Assembly (NCBI RefSeq): GCF_008087665.1
Contig: NZ_CP042912.1
Coordinates: 3,906,001 to 3,970,000 of the forward strand
Direction: 5' to 3'
DNA length: 64,000 nucleotides
Origin: Mariniblastus fucicola
GTDB lineage: Bacteria > Planctomycetota > Planctomycetia > Pirellulales > Pirellulaceae
The notes under the pieces were generated by a model that did not search any database, was not told the origin of the DNA, and worked only from the letters and a program-made list of their open reading frames with translations. Position 1 is the stretch's first letter. Each line of letters starts with the position of its first letter. Below, piece after piece: positions 47,897-57,792 of the stretch. The position numbers and the translations under genes were made by a program.

Positions 47897-48379
47897 TTAA
47901 ACTTCTTTGGATGCCAACAGTTGATGACACCGATTTTCAATTTGCGTCTTCAGCACGATCGCCGTTGAGGTTCTTGCGATGTCAGGGATCGTCAGCACTT
48001 TCTCCAACACGTCCATCAGGTGTTGATTCGAACGCGCCGCGATGAGGCACAACAAATCTCCCTGAGCGGCGACGGAATGCACTTCGACGACTTCATCGAT
48101 CTTCGCCAGCGGCTGGACCACGCTCTCGATCTGGCCTTCCTTCACCTCGACCGTCACGTAAGCCTTCACGTGATAGCCAAGTGCATCAAGGCTCAGGTTG
48201 GCGGCAAAGTTTCGAATCACTCCCGCTTCCACCATCCGATCGAGCCTGGCTTGCACCGTTCCGCGAGCTACGCCCAACCGACGCGACAATTCCAATACGC
48301 CGATCCGCGCGTCATGCTGAAGCTCGCCTAACAAAGAAGCATCTAACTCGTCGATTTGATAGTCAAATTGTTCAGGCAT
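47897..48379 (-). CDS. AsnC/Lrp-family transcriptional regulator
   Basis: This 160-residue regulator starts at ATG 48379 (MPEQFDYQIDELDASLLGEL). A winged helix-turn-helix (ELSRRLGVARGTVQARLDRM) is followed by a RAM ligand-binding domain (YHVKAYVTVEVKEGQIESVV, VEVHSVAAQGDLLCLIAARS). It is divergent from the homogentisate operon and is the obvious candidate for its regulator, perhaps sensing an aromatic amino acid. That link is inferred from position only. Confidence 0.9.
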   Translation of the reverse strand: MPEQFDYQIDELDASLLGELQHDARIGVLELSRRLGVARGTVQARLDRMVEAGVIRNFAANLSLDALGYHVKAYVTVEVKEGQIESVVQPLAKIDEVVEVHSVAAQGDLLCLIAARSNQHLMDVLEKVLTIPDIARTSTAIVLKTQIENRCHQLLASKEV

Positions 48380-48536
48380 GCCTAAAACCACCTCCACTAA
48401 CCGGACAAACTGCACATTGATCATCGCAACGATTGCCCAATCGGTCAAGCATCGCTAAAATTCATGAACGAATTGCCAAAACGACAGCAGACGTATCCGC
48501 ACTGTTTCACCCTCACGATGTTAACGGGAGACTGCT

Positions 48537-49643
48537 TTGGGACCCTTTCCACATACCGCCCCGCGGGCGACGATCAGCGAGCAAAACCCTGCCGGAACTG
48601 ACGGATTCGAGTTCGTCGAATTTGCGCACCCGGAGCCTCAAGTGTTGCGAGATTTATTCTCCGCGATGGGCTATGTTCATGTTGCTTCGCACAAATCGAA
48701 AGCGATAGAGCTTTGGCAGCAAGGCGACATCTCTTACCTGATCAACGCCGAACCCGGAACGCACGCGGCCGAGTTCATCGATGTGCACGGTCCCTGTGCG
48801 CCGTCGATGGGTTGGCGAGTCGTCGATGCGGAACATGCTTTCAAGCACGCCGTTGCAAAAGGGGCTCAGCCGTACCAGGGTTCGGGCAAGGCTCTGGACG
48901 TTCCCGCCATCGTTGGAATCGGCGGATCACTGATTTACTTCATCGATCAGTACTTCGACACCAGTCCGTACAACACCGAATTCGAATGGATCACTGACGC
49001 ACATCCTACCGGAGTCGGATTTCACTATCTGGACCATCTGACTCACAACGTCTTCAAAGGCAATATGGACAAGTGGTTCAAGTTTTACGGCGACCTGTTT
49101 AACTTTCGCGAGATTCGATTTTTCGACATTCAAGGCAAGCACACGGGTCTGTTTAGCCGTGCTCTGACGTCTGCTTGCGGTCGTATCCGAATTCCTATCA
49201 ACGAAGACCGAGGCGAAACGGGTCAGATCGTGAACTACCTGAAAAAGTACAATGGTGAGGGAATTCAACACATCGCTGTGGGGGCTCACGACATTTACGA
49301 TTCGGTAGACGCAATTTCCGAACGAGGCGTTCGCTTCATGCCCGGTCCGCCGGAAGCGTACTATAAGATGTCGCATGACCGCGTGGTTGGTCACAATGAG
49401 CCAATCGATCGAATGCAGAAGCACGGCATCCTGATCGACGGAGAAGGCGTTGTGGACGGCGGCGAGACGAAGATTCTGCTGCAGATTTTCTCAAAGACCG
49501 TGATCGGTCCGATCTTCTTTGAGTTCATCCAACGCAAGGGCGATGATGGGTTTGGCGAGGGCAACTTTAAAGCTCTGTTCGAATCCATCGAAGCCGAAGA
49601 AATGGCTCGCGGCGATTACGGCGATCAAGTCTCGGCCGATTAG
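48537..49643 (+). CDS. hppD: 4-hydroxyphenylpyruvate dioxygenase
   Basis: This 368-residue non-haem iron enzyme converts 4-hydroxyphenylpyruvate to homogentisate. The iron ligands are in place: His in YLDHLTHNV, His in GIQHIAVGAHDI and Glu in IFFEFIQRKGDDGFGEGN. The vicinal-oxygen-chelate domains are in the normal order. The start is TTG 48537 with GGGAG at 48526-48530. It is the first gene of the operon that continues to 54204. Confidence 0.95.
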   Translation: MGPFPHTAPRATISEQNPAGTDGFEFVEFAHPEPQVLRDLFSAMGYVHVASHKSKAIELWQQGDISYLINAEPGTHAAEFIDVHGPCAPSMGWRVVDAEHAFKHAVAKGAQPYQGSGKALDVPAIVGIGGSLIYFIDQYFDTSPYNTEFEWITDAHPTGVGFHYLDHLTHNVFKGNMDKWFKFYGDLFNFREIRFFDIQGKHTGLFSRALTSACGRIRIPINEDRGETGQIVNYLKKYNGEGIQHIAVGAHDIYDSVDAISERGVRFMPGPPEAYYKMSHDRVVGHNEPIDRMQKHGILIDGEGVVDGGETKILLQIFSKTVIGPIFFEFIQRKGDDGFGEGNFKALFESIEAEEMARGDYGDQVSAD

Positions 49644-49694
49644 ACGGTCATGACGTGACCATTCGTTTCACAGTAATTAACCTCCGCAAAGCCT

Positions 49695-50429
49695 ATGCTG
49701 CACTTTCTATCCGACTCCAATCCGCCGCAGAAAGGCGACCTCACGATCGTATCGTTCCGCGACTTCTACGCCTTTGAGCAACATGTGAAGACTTGCCGAG
49801 CCAAACGTGGCCTGGACATGATTCCGCAGTGGTACGACCAACCCGTGTTCTACTTTTCCAACGCTCAATCGATCGTCGGTGACGGCGCCAGCATCACCGC
49901 GCCGCAAGGCTGCGAAGAACTGGACTACGAATTGGAACTTGGAATCGTGATCGGCAAAACGGGACGCAACATTGCTCCGGAGAACGCGTGGGAACACATC
50001 GCCGGGTTCACGATCATTAATGATTTCAGCGCACGTGATCTGCAACGCCAGGAAATGGCTGTAGGGCTTGGACCGTCAAAAGGGAAAGACTTCGCGACGG
50101 CCGTTGGCCCGAAACTGATACCGCTGTCCGATCTTCGCGATCGCATCGACAGCGAAGGTCGCATTGACCTTTCGATGACCGCCACGGTTAATGGCAAAGT
50201 GCTCAGTCAGGGCAACGCCAAAACGATGTACTTTACCTGGCCGCAAATCGTGGCTCACGCTTCACGCGATGTCACGCTGGTCGAAGGTGAACTTCTCGGC
50301 AGCGGAACCGTGGGGACGGGTTGCATCCTGGAACTGGGGCCGGAAAATACAGGAGGCTGGCTGAAACCCGGCGACGTCATTGAGCTGACAATCGAAGAAC
50401 TCGGCACTCTCAAGAACACCATCATTTGA
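49695..50429 (+). CDS. Fumarylacetoacetate hydrolase-family protein
   Basis: This 244-residue protein has the FAH fold core: the metal-binding CEELDYELELGIVIGKTG (ExE), INDFSARDLQRQEM, LGPSKGKDFATAVGP and VGTGCILELG near the end. In this operon it should hydrolyse fumarylacetoacetate to fumarate and acetoacetate, although the family also includes related hydrolases and decarboxylases. It is shorter than eukaryotic FAH but typical for bacterial members. It starts 51 bases after hppD. Confidence 0.85.
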   Translation: MLHFLSDSNPPQKGDLTIVSFRDFYAFEQHVKTCRAKRGLDMIPQWYDQPVFYFSNAQSIVGDGASITAPQGCEELDYELELGIVIGKTGRNIAPENAWEHIAGFTIINDFSARDLQRQEMAVGLGPSKGKDFATAVGPKLIPLSDLRDRIDSEGRIDLSMTATVNGKVLSQGNAKTMYFTWPQIVAHASRDVTLVEGELLGSGTVGTGCILELGPENTGGWLKPGDVIELTIEELGTLKNTII

Positions 50430-50441
50430 TCAGGACACGAA

Positions 50442-51617
50442 ATGCCTTTCTATCGCACGATGGGATCCGTCCCGCCCAAACGCCACATCAAACATCGACG
50501 CAGCGGAAACAGTCACCTCGACGAAGGCATTTACTACGAACATGTTTTGACGACCGAAGGTTTCGATCGCGTCTACTCGATCACCTATCACCTGCGTCCT
50601 CCGACTCGCGTCGTGGGAACTTCGTTGCTGAGAAATGTCGAACTCGAAGCCGCAGAAGATTTACCGCTGCGAGTCCATCACTTCATGAGTGCAAATATGC
50701 CTCGCGGTGGAGACTTCATCGACGGTCGCGTACCGATGATGTTCAATGATGATCTCGTGGCGTATCGCTGTCGTCCGGCTGAACAACAATCAATGCTGTT
50801 TCGCAACGCTGCGGCGGACGAAATCATTTTCGTTCAGCAAGGAAGCGGGAAAGTCGAAACAACTTACGGGACGTTGCCATATCGCCGAGGCGACTACATC
50901 GTCATTCCTCGAACGACGACGTTTCAAATGGTCGCCGACGATATCGAGAAAGAAGACTATTTGATTCTCGAAAGCAACAGCCCGTGTCGCGTGCCGCAGC
51001 AGTACCTCAACGTTGACGGTCAAATGATGTTGGGTGCACCGTACTATGAACGCGACCTGCACGGCCCAACAGAATTAAATCCGGTCGACAAAAACGAGAC
51101 CACGACGATTATCGTCAAGGAGCGTCATCGGCTGACGAAAGTCGAGATGGCAAACCATCCGCTGGACGTGGTGGGCTGGGATGGCTACCTGTATCCGTTC
51201 ACCTTTAACGCGTGGGATTTCGAACCGCTGACCGGAACGGTTCATTTGCCGCCGCCGTACCAGCAGACTTTTGAGTGCGACGGATTTGTGATTTGCACGT
51301 TTGCACCGCGGTACCTCGATCATCATCCGGAAGCTGTCAAAGTGCCTTACGCGCACTCTAACACGCAGGCTGATGAAGTTCTGTTCTATGTCGATGGCCA
51401 GTTCGGATCTCGCAAAGGCGTCGAAGCCTGTTCGTTCTCGTTCCATCCCGGCGGCATTCCGCACGGGCCTCACCCTGGCACAATCGTCGGCAGCGAGTCG
51501 CACGATCGGACTGAAGAGATGGCAGTCATGTTCGACACCGACCATCCCTTGACCATCACGAAAGAAGCGATGGAAATGGACGACCCGCAGTATCCGTTAA
51601 GCTGGATCGACGAGTGA
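50442..51617 (+). CDS. hmgA: Homogentisate 1,2-dioxygenase
   Basis: This 391-residue iron enzyme opens the homogentisate ring to give maleylacetoacetate. The iron site is read from YAHSNTQADEVLFYVDG (His and Glu) and HPGGIPHGPHPG (His). The double-cupin core (ADEIIFVQQGSGKVETTYG) is clear. It starts 12 bases after the FAH-family gene with an AGGA motif. No maleylacetoacetate isomerase gene is in the operon, so isomerisation must be supplied elsewhere or non-enzymatically. Confidence 0.94.
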   Translation: MPFYRTMGSVPPKRHIKHRRSGNSHLDEGIYYEHVLTTEGFDRVYSITYHLRPPTRVVGTSLLRNVELEAAEDLPLRVHHFMSANMPRGGDFIDGRVPMMFNDDLVAYRCRPAEQQSMLFRNAAADEIIFVQQGSGKVETTYGTLPYRRGDYIVIPRTTTFQMVADDIEKEDYLILESNSPCRVPQQYLNVDGQMMLGAPYYERDLHGPTELNPVDKNETTTIIVKERHRLTKVEMANHPLDVVGWDGYLYPFTFNAWDFEPLTGTVHLPPPYQQTFECDGFVICTFAPRYLDHHPEAVKVPYAHSNTQADEVLFYVDGQFGSRKGVEACSFSFHPGGIPHGPHPGTIVGSESHDRTEEMAVMFDTDHPLTITKEAMEMDDPQYPLSWIDE

Positions 51618-51629
51618 TTTCGGGATATT

Positions 51630-52284
<655 letters not shown>

Positions 52285-52288
<4 letters not shown>

Positions 52289-54204
52289 GCAAACGGGCCA
52301 TCATCGAAAAATGGCGCAGCGTTTCTGATTGGAAGCAACTTCGACAACTCTCCGTTGCCGAGCGTATTGCGCTGCACGCAGCGACGTTTGCCGAGTGGGA
52401 CGCGGAGCATGATGGTCCGGCTCCGATCTGGTTTCCCACAGACCAGGCTATCGCCGCCAGCAACCTGACGGATTTCCTGATTCAAACCAATCATTCCGAT
52501 TTTCAATCGCTAAAAACCTGGTGGCAGAATTCGCCTTCGGAGTTCTGGAAAGCCGCGATTGAAACGCTGAACGTCGCCTTTCGTGAGCCGCCGGTGTCGA
52601 TTCTGGAGTTCGATGATCCGCGAGATCCGACCTGGCTGCCAAAGGCCCGTTTGAATATCGTCGAGTCCTGTTTTCAGGCAGACGATTCTGCAACCGCGCT
52701 GCGATTCGGCGGTGCGGACGGGCAGATTGAGTCGATGACTTATGGCGAGCTTTACGCTCAAGTCCAACTGGTCGCAGCGCATCTTCGGGACGCAGGATTC
52801 GAACCGGGAGATCGTCTGGCGATCGTGATGCCGATGGATTCAACGTCGGTGGTGACTTATTTGGCCATCCTGTACGCAGGCTGTGCCGCGGTGTCGATTG
52901 CGGATTCTTTTGCGCCATCAGAAATCGCGAAGCGGATTCGAATCAGCCAAGCCAAAGGCGTTTTCTACTGTGAAAGTTACCAGCGAGCCGGCAAGACGAT
53001 TGCTCTGGGTGAAAACGTCACCGCGGCCAAGCAGATTTGCGAATCCGAAGGTCAACTCGTTCGGCTGTTCTCTGATCGCTACCCCTGGCCGGATGTTGCG
53101 CCGCTTGAATCGCCGCATATTGGTGCTCCGGACGACGTCATCAATGTGCTTTTCTCGTCCGGCACGACGGGCGATCCGAAAGCCATTCCCTGGGACCAAA
53201 CGACGCCGATCAAGTGTGCTGCTGATGGGCGTTTTCACCAGGACATACGAACAGGTGACGTCGTTGTCTGGCCGACGAATCTGGGATGGATGATGGGACC
53301 ATGGTTGATTTTCGCAACGCTGATCAACGGCGCGACGATCGGCCTGTTTGAGGACGCGCCAACGGGCGAAGCGTTCGGAAAGTTTGTGCAGGACGCGAAG
53401 ACGACGATGCTGGGCGTGGTTCCGGCTCTGGTTCGACACTGGAAAAACACGAAGTGCATGGAAGCTTTCGACTGGTCCGCGATCCGTTGTTTTAGCTCAA
53501 CCGGAGAAGCCTCCAACGCAGTTGACATGACCTATTTGTCGGCCTTGGCGGGCTTCAAACCGATCATTGAATACTGCGGAGGCACGGAAATCGGCGGCGG
53601 ATATATCAGCAGCACCGTGATCCAACCTAACGTTCCCGGCACATTTTCTACTGTCGCGGTCGGCAATCGGTTCGTGTTGCTCGACGAAGAAGGTCAGCCA
53701 ACAAAGGAAGGTGAACTGTTCCTGGTTCCGCCTTCGATCGGTCTTTCGCGAAAGCTGCTCAACCGCGATCACTTTGAGACTTACTACGCCGGAGTCCCCG
53801 ATCACGAACTTCCGCTGCGACGTCATGGCGATCGTTTGCAGCAGCTTCCTGGCGGATACTTTCGCGCATGCGGACGAACAGACGACACAATGAATCCCGG
53901 TGGCATCAAAGTCGGATCAGCAGAGATCGAATCGATCATCAATGGCGTTTCTGGTATCCAGGAGTCGGCCGTGATCGCCGTTTCCGATCAAGGCACCGGG
54001 CCTGACCAATTGGTCGCGTTTCTGGTGGGCGACTCGTCTCTCGAATCCGAATCGAAGCTGAAAGAAATCAATCTTGCGATCCGCCAGAATCTGAACCCGT
54101 TGATTCGTATCGCGCGGGTTCGCGTTCTGGACAAACTTCCTCGCACGGCTTCGAACAAAATCATGCGGCGAAATTTGAGGAAGTTGGAAGCGGATCAGTC
54201 CTGA
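52285..54204 (+). CDS. Acyl-CoA synthetase, acetoacetyl-CoA synthetase-like
   Basis: This 639-residue adenylate-forming enzyme shows the P-loop-like VLFSSGTTGDPKAIPWD, WPTNLGWMMGPW, CGGTEIGGG, the GRTDDTMNPGGIKVGSAEIE hinge region and the C-terminal Lys in RTASNKIMRR. The overall form resembles acetyl/acetoacetyl-CoA synthetases. In a homogentisate operon, activation of the acetoacetate product is the natural role, but another acid is possible. It is translationally coupled to the flavin reductase gene by a 4-base overlap and ends the operon. Confidence 0.8.
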
Positions 54205-54261
54205 GGCCTTTGGCTATGCGATTTCGCCGCGGCAGCTGATCGACAGCTGAGCGACAGACTT

Positions 54262-55599
54262 CTATTTGTCCGCAACTGCCAGTCTCAGCACACCGCAGAT
54301 CTGCTGTTGTGCGATGTCGCAAATTCGATCGACGTCCGGGTCGGAATCAGGCTCGAAACTCATCCGGGCAAAAAACATGGACTCGGAAAGACGAGCGTAG
54401 GCTTTTTGATGCTTCGATGACTCCACAAGTTTCGCCGACTGTTTAACCGAGTTGGCGACTTTGGCAATTGCATAGTTCTTCTTCAAAACACGATCCGATT
54501 CGCCGGCTTTGAGTTGGATCGACTGCTCGAAACGGACTCGCTTTTTTGTGCAACTATTAAAGTACGTAAGCTCGACATCGATTTTGGTCGGCTTCCGCGA
54601 TCCAAACTTTCCGACCACGACCTGAGTCGCGCCATAGCTCATATTTTCAAGCGGCACACGGTATCCGTTGGCCAATTTTTCCGGTTGGTAGCCAAAGATT
54701 TTGGGCAGTTTTCCGACTTCGGGAAAGCGGATCGTCAACGTCACATCCATCGCTGCCGGGCTGAGCAGGCTATCGAACTCATCGACAAAAACCTTTTGAA
54801 TGTCGTCCACATCGGCGACGAAATGAATCGCCCCGCGGCCTGCGTCGGCCAGCTCACGGAGCAAGCTCTGGTTGAAATTCGAGCCCAGCCCAATCGTCGA
54901 GAGCCCAATTTCCCTGTCGTTGTATTTTTTGGATTCGCGCGCGATCTGAGCCTCATCGGTGACGCCGCGATTGGCAATCCCATCGGTCAACAGGATGACT
55001 CGATTGGCACGCTCGCTGTCAAAGTTATCCTCTGCGACCTTGTAGCCCAGCATCAGGCCTGTGTTGAGGTTCGTGCTGCCGCCAGTTTGGATACGGGTGA
55101 TGGCCGATTTAATCGTTTCAAGATCGAGGACTCGAGTTCCTTCCAAACAGGTTTTCGCGTCGTCACTGTAGGTCACAATCGAAACGAGATCCTTTGGCGA
55201 GAGCTTGTTCATCAAGGCCACGAGCGCCGTTTTCACTTTCGCGATCCGATTGCCGCTCATCGATCCGCTTCGATCAATCACCAGAACCAGATTTAGCGGA
55301 ATACGAAACTCTTCCACGATGTCACGATGCGTCGCCAGTCCGATTTGAAAAGCATGCTTTCCATCGTTCATTTTTCCGGAGCGAACATCAAGTCCGATTC
55401 GCTTGTCCCACGCGGGCAAGGCAATTTGATGGCGGTGATAGTTCACGAGCTCTTCAACACGAATCTCGTCGTGCTTCAAGATCATTCCTGAACGCAGAGC
55501 GCTGGATGTCATCGAAGACACACCCGCTTGGCCATAGACTGATTCGGAAGACAACGCGCAAAGTACAATTAAAGCAGTGACGATCGTTCCAATTCTCAT
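54262..55599 (-). CDS. Secreted von Willebrand factor A domain protein (YfbK-like)
   Basis: This 445-residue protein has a signal peptide (about 1-23). A YfbK-type N-terminal segment (IRVEELVNYHRHQIALP) is followed by a VWA domain with a complete metal site: LVLVIDRSGSMSGN (Asp109, Ser111, Ser113), TGGSTNLNTG and ILLTDGIANRG. The C-terminal third holds a beta-rich region and a helical tail. It is the last gene of the sigma-factor operon (57465 to 54262). Confidence 0.88.
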   Translation of the reverse strand: MRIGTIVTALIVLCALSSESVYGQAGVSSMTSSALRSGMILKHDEIRVEELVNYHRHQIALPAWDKRIGLDVRSGKMNDGKHAFQIGLATHRDIVEEFRIPLNLVLVIDRSGSMSGNRIAKVKTALVALMNKLSPKDLVSIVTYSDDAKTCLEGTRVLDLETIKSAITRIQTGGSTNLNTGLMLGYKVAEDNFDSERANRVILLTDGIANRGVTDEAQIARESKKYNDREIGLSTIGLGSNFNQSLLRELADAGRGAIHFVADVDDIQKVFVDEFDSLLSPAAMDVTLTIRFPEVGKLPKIFGYQPEKLANGYRVPLENMSYGATQVVVGKFGSRKPTKIDVELTYFNSCTKKRVRFEQSIQLKAGESDRVLKKNYAIAKVANSVKQSAKLVESSKHQKAYARLSESMFFARMSFEPDSDPDVDRICDIAQQQICGVLRLAVADK

Positions 55600-55624
55600 A
55601 GTGCAATCCTTCTATTTCGGGAAT

Positions 55625-56404
55625 TCAAAAATCTGTGTCCACTGATTGGGGTGAAACCAGCTCGCGACTCAATTTCCTGCGCAATTCCATCGCATCTTCA
55701 ATCTCTCCGTCAAATTTCCTGAGTTCATTGAAATCCTCCCGTGAATCGATGTATTTCTTGAGCATTTTTTCAACCATCGATTGCTTCGCCTTCTTTTCAG
55801 CAATCTCAAGTGAGACCTCAAACATTGCATGAGCCAAAGCAGGGGAGGCCTGTTCCGACTTGACTTCGAACTCTCCCAATCGCAGCTGCGCCTCAGCAAG
55901 CAACTGCTCAGCCTGATGCTGATCTGCTTGACTCGCTGCCCCCTTTTTCACAAGTCGCATGGTAAGCTCAAGTCGTTCGCTTTGGTTTGCGACGTATCGC
56001 TTAAGTAGATCACGCTGCATTTCCAAGGCCGACTCATTCTCCAAGCCGGAAGAACTGATTTTGCGTTCCAACAGTTCCAAACGTGCATTAAGTCCCTCGA
56101 GCTCAATCGCCAATTCCACCTTCTGAACATGCAACATTCGAAACACGTCTTCGAACGAGATGTCCGAAATTGCCTTCTCGCGAAATTCAGCAAGTCGATT
56201 CTTCCTTGCATCATGCAGATTCTCGATTCTCGTGGCCAATTCGGCAGAAGTCTTGCGAAGCATTTCAATCCGGCTATTCGCCTCCGAACCACGTGGAACT
56301 TCGACCCTACTTGCCTCTCCAGGTGACTGAGCCTTAATGACCCCTTCACCCGCGAAGACAATCAGAAGGCCATAGAAAAGCAACGCACAGATTCGATTTT
56401 TCAT
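55625..56404 (-). CDS. Exported coiled-coil protein
   Basis: This 259-residue protein (ATG 56404, after GGAGAT) has a signal peptide and then almost continuous heptad-patterned helices (RIEMLRKTSAELATRIENLH, LEGLNARLELLERKI, LAEAQLRLGEFEVKSEQ). It has no catalytic motif. It lies between the putative anti-sigma and VWA genes, so it may form part of an envelope assembly controlled by the same sigma factor. Confidence 0.75.
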   Translation of the reverse strand: MKNRICALLFYGLLIVFAGEGVIKAQSPGEASRVEVPRGSEANSRIEMLRKTSAELATRIENLHDARKNRLAEFREKAISDISFEDVFRMLHVQKVELAIELEGLNARLELLERKISSSGLENESALEMQRDLLKRYVANQSERLELTMRLVKKGAASQADQHQAEQLLAEAQLRLGEFEVKSEQASPALAHAMFEVSLEIAEKKAKQSMVEKMLKKYIDSREDFNELRKFDGEIEDAMELRRKLSRELVSPQSVDTDF

Positions 56405-56422
56405 TTTATCTCCAAGCAAGTT

Positions 56423-56950
56423 CTATAAGTTGAGTTGCAACAAGTCGCGAGCCTTTTGTGCCCCTCGCGTATCTGGATAAAAAGCGACAATACTTTCGAG
56501 TTCTTTTTTGACCGAATCGAAACTTGCACCTTTATCGAGCGCAGATTGCCACGACATGCTTTTTGCAAGAGCCACTGTTTCATCAGGCTCAAACACTGGT
56601 TCAATACTGAGCGAATAATTCTGTTGAGTTGCGATTTCTTGAGCCTTCAGGATCTCGTCCATCGAGTCCAGGTTTCGCTGCAAATCGGCGAGTAACAATG
56701 CAACGGCTTCCGCGTCACGAACATCAGAATTGCTCTTCGCCACATTGGATGGAGCAAAGTAGACAAACAGCAACACCGTAGCGGCAATCACTGCCAAAGT
56801 GCCAAGCAAAGTGGAGTACGAACGCGACGCTCTCTCCACAACCGGTTGATCCGAAGCTTCCGATGGAATCTGCAGTAACTTCGCCTGCAAATCGTCAGGC
56901 ACGCTGACGTCGCGAAGCATTTCGTCAAGTTGTTCGTCATTAAGCGTCAT
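56423..56950 (-). CDS. Putative membrane anti-sigma factor
   Basis: This 175-residue protein has a cytoplasmic N-terminus (DEQLDEMLRDVSVPDDLQAKLL) and one membrane helix (LLGTLAVIAATVLLFVYF, about 48-65). An outside helical domain (about 70-175) follows. No HxxxCxxC zinc motif is seen, so the anti-sigma call rests on position: its start overlaps the ECF sigma stop by four bases (ATGA), the common arrangement for such pairs. Confidence 0.65.
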   Translation of the reverse strand: MTLNDEQLDEMLRDVSVPDDLQAKLLQIPSEASDQPVVERASRSYSTLLGTLAVIAATVLLFVYFAPSNVAKSNSDVRDAEAVALLLADLQRNLDSMDEILKAQEIATQQNYSLSIEPVFEPDETVALAKSMSWQSALDKGASFDSVKKELESIVAFYPDTRGAQKARDLLQLNL

Positions 56951-57465
56951 GATGTTTTGTTCTGGTTTGGAAACTCTCTCTCAATAATTTCTTTCATTCG
57001 TTTCCTGCCACGATGCATTCGGGAAAGCACCGTGCCTCGCGGGACGTTCAAAATTTCTGCAGCTTCTTCTGCCGAAAGGCCTTCCATCGAAACCAACAGA
57101 ATCGGAAGCCGCTGGTCTTCATCGAGTTGCTCAAGGGCACGCTGAACGATGTCGACACAATCCGGTTTCGATGTCTCGACGCTATGGCGATCCGCCACGG
57201 TTTCAATGCCGCCGGTCGCCAAAACTTTCTTTTGCCGCACGGCCTTGAGGTTCTGGTTTCTCAAGATCGCAAACATCCAGCTCCGCATCTTCGTCGCGTC
57301 TCTCAACGAATCGATCTTCTGCCAAGCCTGCGAAAACGTTTCCTGAACCAACTCCTCCGCAGCGTTTCCGTCACCGGTCAAACGCCAGGCAACCCGATAC
57401 ATCGACTCCGAACAGGATTCGACGCAGGCTTCAAAGAGCTTTCGGGGATCGGGACTATCTGGCAT
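56947..57465 (-). CDS. ECF-family RNA polymerase sigma factor
   Basis: This 172-residue sigma factor has region 2 ([27 protein letters not shown] with the following WMFAILRN) and region 4 ([44 protein letters not shown]). It heads an operon of sigma factor, putative anti-sigma, coiled-coil and VWA genes. Its overlap with the anti-sigma gene suggests autoregulated release in response to an envelope signal. Confidence 0.94.
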   Translation of the reverse strand: MPDSPDPRKLFEACVESCSESMYRVAWRLTGDGNAAEELVQETFSQAWQKIDSLRDATKMRSWMFAILRNQNLKAVRQKKVLATGGIETVADRHSVETSKPDCVDIVQRALEQLDEDQRLPILLVSMEGLSAEEAAEILNVPRGTVLSRMHRGRKRMKEIIEREFPNQNKTS

Positions 57466-57792
57466 CTGGCTCGCAGAATTTGTTCGTTTCCAATGAAGTA
57501 CCCATTGGAGCGTTTGGATTCCCGGAAAATTGAAGTTTTGCGAAATCTGGATTCACGCCAGAGCCGAAACGCACTCTGCCAAATTGACACCGCTCGGGAA
57601 AGTCCGGGGAAAAGGGCAAGGAATACCCCGAAAAGTGGCTTGAAAGGAAATTCATGGCTTCGGCACAGGGTTTGCTTTCAGTGGTGGGGTTGCCGAGATG
57701 CCTGCCAGTGGGCGTTTGGGCAAGAGACCCAACCTCACAACGCCACAAGCTGGCGAAATATATTTAACAGGAAAATTTGCAGGAGAGCACTC
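57466..57792. other. Intergenic region between ECF sigma gene and dnaK
   Basis: This is a divergent promoter region. A TTGACA at 57584-57589 resembles a -35 box but has no matching -10. No CIRCE inverted repeat is visible, so HrcA control of dnaK is not supported. The long open frame that joins dnaK upstream (from 57013) runs antisense to the sigma gene and is not considered coding. Confidence 0.5.

Noticed and set aside
57013-57792. N-terminal extension of dnaK by 260 residues
   Set aside because: The extension is antisense to the ECF sigma gene; a ribosome binding site precedes the normal DnaK start at 57793.
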